Assembly: GCA_959604115.1 (NCBI GenBank)
Contig: CAUHBW010000196.1
Coordinates: forward strand, 1 to 7,318
Source of the DNA: an uncultured Bilophila sp.
GTDB taxonomy: Bacteria; Desulfobacterota; Desulfovibrionia; Desulfovibrionales; Desulfovibrionaceae
Direction of reading: 5' to 3'
DNA: 7,318 nt
The notes under the pieces were generated by a model. That model had not been told where the DNA came from. It did no database searches and was given only the letters and a program-made list of their open reading frames with translations. This document shows positions 1-4,929 of the stretch, piece by piece; the stretch's first letter is position 1; the number at the start of each line of letters is the position of its first letter. The position numbers were made by a program, and so were the translations under genes.

Positions 1-13
1 AATTTTCCCTTCC

Positions 14-1081
14 TCATTCCTTGCAAATGATCCCGCCCGCGAGGACGTGCCCGTGCTCGTCGAAGACGGCGGCGAGCTGGCCGGGCGCGGAGGGGAGCTG
101 CGGCTGATGAAACCGGATGAGCATCCGGGCAGTGGCGCCCATGCCGTCCTCGCCGCCGCCCACCAGCCGGACGTCCGCCGGAACGGCCTTCTGACGATAC
201 CGGGTACGGACTCGCAGCTCGTGGGGCCAGAGGCCCGGGGGCACAAGAAAATTCAGCTCGCCCGCCACGCAGCCGTTGACCGGAAGCTCGGCGGCCGTCC
301 CGAGCAGAAGCGCGTTGCGGGAGCGATCCTTGCCGATGACGTAGAGCGGCTCCGTCCACGAAACCCCAAGCCCCCGGCGCTGGCCTTCCGTATACTGCCA
401 CAGGCCGCCGTGCCTGCCCACGACATGTCCGTCCATCAGCACCATCGGCCCGCCGGAGGGCAGACGCACGCCCATGTCCTTGAGCAAACTCCGGTAATCA
501 TCGTCGGGCACGAAACAGATCTCCTGACTCTCGCGCGGAATGGGCACCGGCAATCCCCATTCGGCAAGGGCCGCGCGCACGTCGCTCTTGCGGACGTCGG
601 CAAGAGGAAACACAGCGTCCCTGAGACGATTCATGGGCGTCAGGGCGAGAAAATAGCTTTGGTCCTTGGTTTCGTCCGCGCCCTGATGCAGAGAGACGCC
701 GTAGCGCGGATGCTCGACCAGCGAGACGTAATGCCCGGTCGCCAGCTTGTCCGCCCCGAGCCTGCGGGCCTCGTCCAGCCACAGGCCGAACTTGATCAAC
801 GCGTTGCACCGGACGCAGGGGTTGGGCGTTTCGCCGTGGGCGTAGCACTCCGCGAAGGGCTTGATGATCCGGCGGAAAAAAGACTCATGCAGATCGAGCA
901 CATGCAGCGGAACGCCCATGTCGGCGCACAGACGCTCAAGCCCCGGAACCGGATCGTCCTCCGGCGGCGTATCCTTCAGACGGGCGTGAAACGCGAGGAT
1001 CTGCCCCGGATACTGGCGGTGCAGGGAGGCCAGCGCGTACAGGCTGTCCGCCCCGCCGCTCACGGCTACGGCTATGGTCAT
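14..1081 (-). CDS. mnmA: tRNA-uridine 2-sulfurtransferase MnmA (complete, 355 aa)
   Basis: Cytoplasmic enzyme that adenylates U34 of Glu, Gln and Lys tRNAs and replaces its 2-oxygen with sulfur (s2U34). Seen in the protein: an N-terminal ATP-binding PP-loop SGGADS (residues 8-13); ETPNPCVRCNALIKFG (84-99), whose second Cys, C92, aligns with the E. coli catalytic Cys; LATGHY (113-118); KDQSYFL (139-145); SQEICF with the second catalytic Cys, C189; and GQRRGLGV (233-240) opening the C-terminal beta-barrel. Length fits the family (about 350-370). The frame stays open upstream to 1207, but the ATG at 1081 puts the PP-loop at the usual distance from the N-terminus and has a good ribosome site, so I start there. 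The first Cys, C89, replaces the Asp found in E. coli. The stop is TGA at 14-16. The purA stop lies 205 bases upstream across a hairpin-rich gap, so mnmA is probably transcribed separately. Confidence 0.95.
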   Translation of the reverse strand: MTIAVAVSGGADSLYALASLHRQYPGQILAFHARLKDTPPEDDPVPGLERLCADMGVPLHVLDLHESFFRRIIKPFAECYAHGETPNPCVRCNALIKFGLWLDEARRLGADKLATGHYVSLVEHPRYGVSLHQGADETKDQSYFLALTPMNRLRDAVFPLADVRKSDVRAALAEWGLPVPIPRESQEICFVPDDDYRSLLKDMGVRLPSGGPMVLMDGHVVGRHGGLWQYTEGQRRGLGVSWTEPLYVIGKDRSRNALLLGTAAELPVNGCVAGELNFLVPPGLWPHELRVRTRYRQKAVPADVRLVGGGEDGMGATARMLIRFHQPQLPSAPGQLAAVFDEHGHVLAGGIICKE

Positions 1082-1088
1082 GGAGAAA

Positions 1089-1095
1089 TCCTTCT
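1089..1095 (-). promoter_or_regulatory. Ribosome binding site of mnmA
   Basis: On the minus strand AGAAGGA stands 7 bases before the ATG at 1081. It decides the start against the longer open frame reaching 1207, whose extra 42 residues look non-conserved and overlap hairpin-rich intergenic DNA. Confidence 0.7.
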
Positions 1096-1167
1096 GACGG
1101 AGAAAAACAGGAAAAACGGCAATGCGCTCCGGCACCGTCCGCCGGAAACCTTCCGTCTTCCCCCTTG

Positions 1168-1198
1168 TATAAAGAAAAAGGAGATTGCCGTCGAGCAA
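1168..1198 (-). promoter_or_regulatory. Possible weak promoter for mnmA
   Basis: Read on the minus strand, TTGCTC (1193-1198) is followed after 19 bases by TTTATA (1168-1173). The -10-like box is reasonable, the -35 box is poor and the spacing is long. It lies between the purA 3' hairpins and the mnmA start, where a promoter would be expected if mnmA is not cotranscribed with purA. This is inference only. Confidence 0.25.
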
Positions 1199-1202
1199 CC
1201 TC

Positions 1203-1224
1203 CCCAAAAGTCGAAAGTCTTGGG
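1203..1224 (-). repeat. Small inverted repeat downstream of purA
   Basis: CCCAA (1203-1207) and TTGGG (1220-1224) flank a short loop, right beside the larger hairpin at 1235-1273. On the purA transcript it would lie after the large hairpin. It has no clean U-run, so a terminator role is uncertain. Confidence 0.3.
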
Positions 1225-1226
1225 AA

Positions 1227-1287
1227 GAGGGGTCCGGGGGAGGAAACTTTTCTTCAGAAAGATTCCTCCCCCGTGCCTTTTCCCCTC
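1227..1287 (-). terminator. Large hairpin at the 3' end of purA, probable terminator or 3' stabiliser
   Basis: Arms CGGGGGAGGAA (1235-1245) and TTCCTCCCCCG (1263-1273) are perfectly complementary over 11 bp. Past one A/A mismatch the stem continues with CTTT/AAAG and closes with C/G on a four-base loop (1253-1256). An outer pair GAGGGG (1227-1232) and CCCCTC (1282-1287) encloses it and touches the purA stop codon (1287-1289). Sequence after it on the purA transcript has only modest T-richness, so it may act as an RNA 3' end stabiliser or with Rho rather than as a classical intrinsic terminator. The hairpin itself is certain from the sequence; its role is inferred. Confidence 0.65.
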
Positions 1288-2567
1288 TATCTGAAAATGG
1301 TCTGATTCCGGTCGGGACCGACGGACACCATGCTGACCGGCACGCCGGAGAGCTGTTCGAGACGCCGCACGTAGGCGCGGGCGGCTTCGGGCAGTTCGTC
1401 CCACGTCTTGCAGGCGGTGATGTCTTCCTTCCAGCCGGGCATGGATTCGTAGATGGGCGTCACGAGGCCGAGCGCGCCCTGTTCCTGCGGCGGATAGTCC
1501 ATGCGGCGTCCCTTGTATTCATAGGCCACGCAGATCTGCACGGCGTCGAAACCGGACAGCACGTCGAGCTTGGTCAGGGCGATGTCGGTGAGGCCGTTCA
1601 GGCGGGCGCTCTCGCGCAGCACCGGGATGTCCTGCCAGCCGCAGCGGCGGGGACGGCCGGTGGTGACGCCGAATTCGCCGCCGTTGGTGCGCAGCAGCTC
1701 GCCGGTGGCGTCGTTCAGCTCCGTGGGGAACGGGCCCTCGCCCACGCGGGTTGTATAGGCTTTCAGAATGCCCACGATGCGGTCAAGACGGTTCGGGCCG
1801 ATGCCGCAACCGGCGGCGGCGTTGCCGGACACCGTGTTGGACGAGGTGACGAAGGGATACGTCCCGTGATCGACGTCGAGGTGGATGCCCTGCGCGCCCT
1901 CGAAGAGCACGCTCTTGCCCGCGGCCCAAGCCTCTTCAAGCTCGGACGACACGTCGGTCAGGTGCGGGATGATGCGCGGCGCCACGGCCATCACTTCATC
2001 GAACACCGCGTCCACGGTCAGAGCTTCGGCGCCGTACAGGGCCGTGAACAGGACGTTCTTTTCCTTGAGGGCCGCCTCGATCTTGGCGCGGAGCAGCTCG
2101 GGATCGGCGAGATCGGAGGCGCGCACGCCGACGCGGGCGACCTTGTCCTCGTAGCAGGGACCGATGCCCCGGCCCGTGGTGCCGATCTTCTGGCCCTTTT
2201 CCAGCTTGTTCTCGCGGGCCTTGTCCAGCATCTTGTGGTAGGGCATGATGAGGTGGGTCTTCGCGCTGATCTTGAGGCGGGTCGGGGAAACGTCCACGTC
2301 CTGTCCGATCAGGGTTTCGAGTTCCTGCACGAACACGACGGGATCAAGGACGACGCCGTTGCCGATCAGGCAGATTTTGCCTTCGTGCAAAATGCCCGAG
2401 GGAACGAGGTGCAGCGCGGCTTTCTTGCCGTCCACGATGACGGTGTGCCCGGCGTTGTTTCCGCCCTGAAAGCGCACCACATAGTCGATGTTCTGCGCCA
2501 GAAGATCGACGATCTTGCCTTTTCCCTCGTCGCCCCACTGGACGCCGACGATCACCACATTGGACAT
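1287..2567 (-). CDS. purA: Adenylosuccinate synthetase PurA (complete, 426 aa)
   Basis: Cytoplasmic enzyme that joins IMP and aspartate using GTP to give adenylosuccinate, the first step from IMP to AMP. Seen in the protein: WGDEGKGK (11-18) with catalytic D13; NNAGHT (37-42) with catalytic H41; GTTGRGIGP (129-137), the IMP-binding segment; EGAQG (223-227); TTGRPRRCGW (302-311), with R305 and R307 in the aspartate/GTP-binding loop; TKLDVLSGFD, a guanine-recognition segment; and SVGPDR near the C-terminus. Length is typical (about 425-430) and nothing is missing. The start ATG at 2567 has a strong ribosome site, AAGGAGT (2573-2579), 5 bases upstream. A sigma70-like promoter lies about 100 bases upstream. 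The stop codon is enclosed by the hairpin complex downstream. Confidence 0.98.
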   Translation of the reverse strand: MSNVVIVGVQWGDEGKGKIVDLLAQNIDYVVRFQGGNNAGHTVIVDGKKAALHLVPSGILHEGKICLIGNGVVLDPVVFVQELETLIGQDVDVSPTRLKISAKTHLIMPYHKMLDKARENKLEKGQKIGTTGRGIGPCYEDKVARVGVRASDLADPELLRAKIEAALKEKNVLFTALYGAEALTVDAVFDEVMAVAPRIIPHLTDVSSELEEAWAAGKSVLFEGAQGIHLDVDHGTYPFVTSSNTVSGNAAAGCGIGPNRLDRIVGILKAYTTRVGEGPFPTELNDATGELLRTNGGEFGVTTGRPRRCGWQDIPVLRESARLNGLTDIALTKLDVLSGFDAVQICVAYEYKGRRMDYPPQEQGALGLVTPIYESMPGWKEDITACKTWDELPEAARAYVRRLEQLSGVPVSMVSVGPDRNQTIFR

Positions 2568-2666
2568 GGGTTACTCCTTGATACCTGTATTCACTGTGCT
2601 TCGCGCTTCCGATCCGCCGGGACGCCGGGGAGAACCCGCAAAACAGCCCATGAAAAACCAGCTTGC

Positions 2667-2695
2667 AGTCTACAAAGGTTCGGCGGACTCGTCAA
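2667..2695 (-). promoter_or_regulatory. Sigma70-like promoter of purA
   Basis: On the minus strand TTGACG (2690-2695) is followed by a 17-base spacer and TAGACT (2667-2672). These match the consensus at 5 of 6 and 4 of 6 positions with ideal spacing. Transcription would begin near 2660, leaving a leader of about 90 bases before the purA ATG. I see no known purine riboswitch or clear operator in that leader. The position, after the end of the unknown gene, argues that purA can be transcribed independently of it. Confidence 0.6.
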
Positions 2696-2726
2696 CGTGC
2701 CGCGGACCGAAAAAACGCTCCGGGAA

Positions 2727-3095
2727 TCACTTCGCGCCGTCGGGCGTTTCGGTCCCCTCTTCCGGACGGCGGCGGGGACGGAACGGCAGAATCGTGGCCT
2801 TGCGGCGCGGTTTGGCGGGAACCGGCTTCTCCGCGGACGGTTCCAGCAGGAATTCCGGCCCGGCGGCGGACTGCGCGGCGGCTCCGGGATGGATCTGCGC
2901 CGACCAGCTGTGGTTGAAAAGCTGGTTCTTCCAGCGTTTGGCCTGAATGAACGAAAAGACGAGGGCCGCCTCCTCCCACCGTTTGGTGGGTTCGAAATGC
3001 GAAACGATGACGGCGTACTTGTCCCAGAGCGCAAGCAGGGAAGCCTCGTCCAGCGCATCGAGCTGGCGGGCCATCTTGATCAGCAACTGTTCCAT
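2727..3095 (-). CDS. Conserved-looking hypothetical protein (122 aa) between purA and purH
   Basis: I do not recognise a named family. Residues 1-64 look like a compact helical domain rich in aromatic and charged residues: LDALDEASLLALWDKYAVIV, then HFEPTKRWEEAA, then FSFIQAKRWKNQLFNHSW, with W24, W40, W55 and W64. Residues 65-122 are low-complexity (Ala/Pro-rich), then very basic (KPRRK, RPRRRP), and look disordered, possibly binding nucleic acid. No signal peptide or membrane segment is visible. Reality is supported by a strong ribosome site GAGGAGGA (3105-3112), 9 bases before the ATG, by a good promoter upstream, and by the organised N-terminal half. It diverges from purH and precedes purA on the same strand (159-base gap). 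A link to purine metabolism is only a neighbourhood inference. Confidence 0.85.
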   Translation of the reverse strand: MEQLLIKMARQLDALDEASLLALWDKYAVIVSHFEPTKRWEEAALVFSFIQAKRWKNQLFNHSWSAQIHPGAAAQSAAGPEFLLEPSAEKPVPAKPRRKATILPFRPRRRPEEGTETPDGAK

Positions 3096-3116
3096 AGGGG
3101 GAATTCCTCCTCAAAC

Positions 3117-3167
3117 GGGATCGGGGCCGGACGAACGGCCGAAGCGTCGGGACGGCGGCCCCATCCC
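3117..3167 (-). promoter_or_regulatory. Leader hairpin upstream of the 122-aa unknown gene
   Basis: Plus-strand GGGATCGGGGCC (3117-3128) and GGCCCCATCCC (3157-3167) form an 11-bp stem with one bulged base. The loop contains further GC-rich self-complementarity (CGGCCG). On the minus-strand transcript it would begin about a dozen bases after the predicted start site and end a few bases before the ribosome site at 3105-3112. It could act in translation control or transcript stability. No known riboswitch class is recognised. Confidence 0.45.
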
Positions 3168-3185
3168 TTGACGCACACGCCCGTC

Positions 3186-3214
3186 ATGCTACGCCAATCC
3201 GCCGAGGGGTTCAA
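3186..3214 (-). promoter_or_regulatory. Sigma70-like promoter of the 122-aa unknown gene
   Basis: On the minus strand TTGAAC (3209-3214), a 17-base spacer and TAGCAT (3186-3191) match the consensus at 4 of 6 positions each with ideal spacing. The predicted start near 3179 leaves an 80-90-base leader containing the hairpin at 3117-3167. Confidence 0.5.
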
Positions 3215-3221
3215 ATGGAAT

Positions 3222-3250
3222 TTGCCCGTCAGCGCAGGTTGTGATAGGTA
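3222..3250 (+). promoter_or_regulatory. Weak candidate promoter of purH
   Basis: TTGCCC (3222-3227), a 17-base spacer and TAGGTA (3245-3250) are the best-placed boxes on the plus strand in the divergent region, but the -10 match is poor. It is listed because purH needs a promoter here and no better one is visible. Confidence 0.2.
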
Positions 3251-3289
3251 CGGCGATTCGCTTTCACCCGATCCCAAACAGGAGACGCC

Positions 3290-4564
3290 ATGTCCAGCCT
3301 CAAAGATATGTACCGCACCGTGTTGAAGGACACCTTCCCGGAAACCATGACCATCACCCTCGGCGACGCCGTGCTGACCTACAAGAAGCGCACATGGCAC
3401 ATCGACGGCGAAACCAAGGGGTTGCGCTACGGTGAAAACCCCGATCAGCCCGCCGCCCTGTATGAAATGGAGTCCGGCAAGCTGGTCGTGGACGGCATGG
3501 AATGGCGCGGCCCGCAGGGCATCATGTCCGCTCTCACCGAAGCGCAGATGCTGCAGGCCGGGAAACATCCGGGCAAGACCAACCTCACCGACGTGGACAA
3601 CGGCTGCAATATCCTCCAGTACCTCGCGGAGCGTCCCGCCGCCGTCATCCTCAAGCACAACAACCCCTGCGGCGCGGCGTGGTCCAAGGAAAGCGTGGGC
3701 GACGCCCTGAACAAGGCCTTCTGGTGCGACCGCATCGCCGCCTTCGGCGGAGCCGTGGTGGTCAACCGTCCGCTGGACATGGGGGCCGCCGAGCTCATCG
3801 CCGCCAACTATTTTGAAGTCGTCGCCGCTCCCGACTTCGAGGAAGGCGTGCTCGAAAAGCTCGCCGCCCGCAAGAACCTCCGCATCTTCAAGCTGCCCGC
3901 CCTCGCCCGCCTCGGCGAACTCGCGGGCACTCCCTTCCTTGACGTCAAGAGCATGGCCGACGGCGGCATCATCCTCCAGCAGTCCTTCGTGAACCGCATC
4001 CGTTCCGCCGAGGACTTCATCCCCGCCGTCGCCACCACCAAGGAAGGCGTGACCGTCTCCGCCCGCAAGCCCACCCCGCAGGAAGCCGACGACCTCGTCT
4101 TCGCGTGGGCCGTGGAAGCGGGCGTGACCTCCAACTCGGTCATCTTCGCCCACAACGGCGCGACGGTCGCCATCGGCACCGGCGAGCAGGACCGCGTGGG
4201 CTGCGTGGAGCTGGCGATCTTCAAGGCGTACACCAAGTACGCGGACACGCTGGCCTTCACCCGCCACGGCATGACCCTCTACGAACTCAAGCTCAAGGCG
4301 AAGGACGACGCCGACGCCGCCGAAAAGCTCGCCGCCATCGAGGTCGACACCCAGAAGGCCAAGGGCGGCCTCGCCGGGACCGTGCTCGTGTCCGACGGCT
4401 TCTTTCCCTTCCGCGACGGCGTGGACGTGTGCGTCGCGCAGGGCGTGACCGCCATCGCCCAGCCCGGCGGCTCGCTCCGCGACTACGAAGTCATCGGCGC
4501 GGTCAACGAGGCCTCCCCGCAGGTCGCCATGGTCTTCACCGGCCAGCGTTCGTTCAAGCACTAA
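3290..4564 (+). CDS. purH: AICAR transformylase, PurH-type without the IMP cyclohydrolase domain (complete, 424 aa)
   Basis: Transfers a formyl group from 10-formyl-THF to AICAR giving FAICAR, the penultimate step of IMP synthesis, in the cytoplasm. Seen in the protein: LRYGENPDQPA near residues 45-55; KHNNPCGAA with K122 and H123, matching the catalytic Lys-His pair of the transformylase; FGGAVVVNRPLD; VAAPDFEEGVLE; RKPTPQEADDLVFAW; the GATVAIGTGEQDRV segment; and C-terminal SDGFFPFRDGVD, QPGGSLRD and VFTGQRSF. Bifunctional PurH is about 510-530 residues with an N-terminal MGS-like cyclohydrolase domain. That domain is absent here, and no open frame upstream encodes it, so this is a standalone transformylase and not a truncated gene. 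The symbol therefore refers to the transformylase half only. AGGAGA (3280-3285) precedes the ATG. The gene diverges from the unknown gene and is followed by tandem hairpins. Confidence 0.93.
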   Translation: MSSLKDMYRTVLKDTFPETMTITLGDAVLTYKKRTWHIDGETKGLRYGENPDQPAALYEMESGKLVVDGMEWRGPQGIMSALTEAQMLQAGKHPGKTNLTDVDNGCNILQYLAERPAAVILKHNNPCGAAWSKESVGDALNKAFWCDRIAAFGGAVVVNRPLDMGAAELIAANYFEVVAAPDFEEGVLEKLAARKNLRIFKLPALARLGELAGTPFLDVKSMADGGIILQQSFVNRIRSAEDFIPAVATTKEGVTVSARKPTPQEADDLVFAWAVEAGVTSNSVIFAHNGATVAIGTGEQDRVGCVELAIFKAYTKYADTLAFTRHGMTLYELKLKAKDDADAAEKLAAIEVDTQKAKGGLAGTVLVSDGFFPFRDGVDVCVAQGVTAIAQPGGSLRDYEVIGAVNEASPQVAMVFTGQRSFKH

Positions 4565-4575
4565 ATTGATGGGGA

Positions 4576-4613
4576 GGGGAAGGAAAACCCTTCTGAAAAG
4601 CGTCTCCTTCCCC
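4576..4613 (+). terminator. First hairpin after purH
   Basis: GGGGAAGGA (4576-4584) pairs perfectly over 9 bp with TCCTTCCCC (4605-4613) around a 20-base loop. It starts 12 bases after the purH stop. No U-run follows. Its 5' arm can also pair with the TTCCTTCCC stretch at about 4640-4648, so it competes with the second hairpin. Confidence 0.5.
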
Positions 4614-4629
4614 AAACCTGCCGCCGCGG

Positions 4630-4687
4630 GCCCTCCCCTTCCTTCCCAAGATGTTCGCAAGAAGGAAGAGGGGGGCGCGGATGTTTT
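4630..4687 (+). terminator. Second hairpin after purH, likely transcription terminator
   Basis: GCCCTCCCCTTCCTTC (4630-4645) pairs with GAAGGAAGAGGGGGGC (4661-4676) over 16 positions with one C/A mismatch and one G-U type pair, around a 15-base loop. A short TTTT follows at 4684-4687. This is the most terminator-like structure between purH and the RNB gene. Confidence 0.55.
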
Positions 4688-4694
4688 CAGGAGC

Positions 4695-4730
4695 TTTCGG
4701 CTGTAGCCCTTGTGTGTACGAAACTTTTTT
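4695..4730 (+). terminator. Weak stem followed by six T
   Basis: TTTCG (4695-4699) pairs with CGAAA (4719-4723), enclosing a small GGCT/AGCC stem, and is followed almost directly by T4725-T4730. The stem is short and AT-rich, so this may be a weak backup terminator or chance. Confidence 0.2.
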
Positions 4731-4929
4731 CAGAGATGAACAGGCCGCCGCCTTTCCGATGCCCTGAGGCACATCTGGGGAAGGAGAAAGGAAGGGGGTT
4801 CGGAGGAAGGGAGCGGCCCGAAAGGGCTGAAGGCCGTGATCGTCGGTGATTCTCCGCGCGGGCATCGACGGCGGAGCGGCCCTTCTTTGGAAGGATTCCT
4901 TCCTCCGGGACATCAACCAAGGATTCAAA
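4731..4929 (+). other. Non-coding leader region of the RNB gene with several small stems
   Basis: This is the last 199 bases of a 365-base gene-free stretch (4565-4929). It holds TGCC-CTGA-GGCA near 4758-4774; CGGCCC (4814-4819) pairing with GGGCTG (4824-4829) around a GAAA tetraloop; CTCCGC (4852-4857) pairing with GCGGAG (4871-4876), which competes with CGTCG/CGACG (4841-4845/4866-4870); and the near-palindrome GGAAGGATTCCTTCC (4889-4903). The 9-mer GAGCGGCCC occurs twice (4811, 4874). I found no convincing sigma70 or sigma54 promoter. The frame of the RNB gene is open back to an ATG at 4846, but I treat that as non-coding. Confidence 0.4.
4919..4923 (+). promoter_or_regulatory. Ribosome binding site deciding the RNB gene start
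   Basis: AAGGA stands 6 bases before the ATG at 4930. The alternative ATG at 4846 would add 28 residues without a comparable site or domain-like sequence. The stretch AAGGATTC containing this site is repeated exactly at 4891-4898. Confidence 0.65.

Noticed and set aside
1082..1207. 42-residue N-terminal extension of MnmA
   Set aside because: The PP-loop belongs close to the N-terminus and the ribosome site supports the ATG at 1081. The extension overlaps intergenic hairpin DNA.
47..1294. 415-aa open frame on the plus strand across mnmA
   Set aside because: Antisense to a well-supported MnmA and runs on into the hairpin region; no domain.
2710..2715. Six-A run (six T on the minus strand) as a terminator after the unknown gene
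   Set aside because: No GC-rich stem directly before it on the transcript; only a 3-bp match could be found.
3168..3173. TTGACG on the plus strand as a -35 box for purH
   Set aside because: No acceptable -10 box at 16-18 bases downstream (sequences there are TACGCC, ACGCCA, CGCCAA).
1185..3326. Very long open frame (713 aa) on the plus strand across purA and the unknown gene
   Set aside because: It is antisense to purA, whose motifs are all present. Its His/Ala/Gly/Asp-rich composition is typical of the antisense frame of GC-rich genes and shows no domain.
3080..4660. 526-aa open frame on the minus strand across purH
   Set aside because: Antisense shadow of purH; repetitive Gly/Val/Asp/His composition and no plausible ribosome site or domain.
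4846..4929. 28-residue N-terminal extension of the RNB protein
   Set aside because: No good ribosome site before 4846 and no domain-like sequence; AAGGA at 4919 supports the start at 4930.
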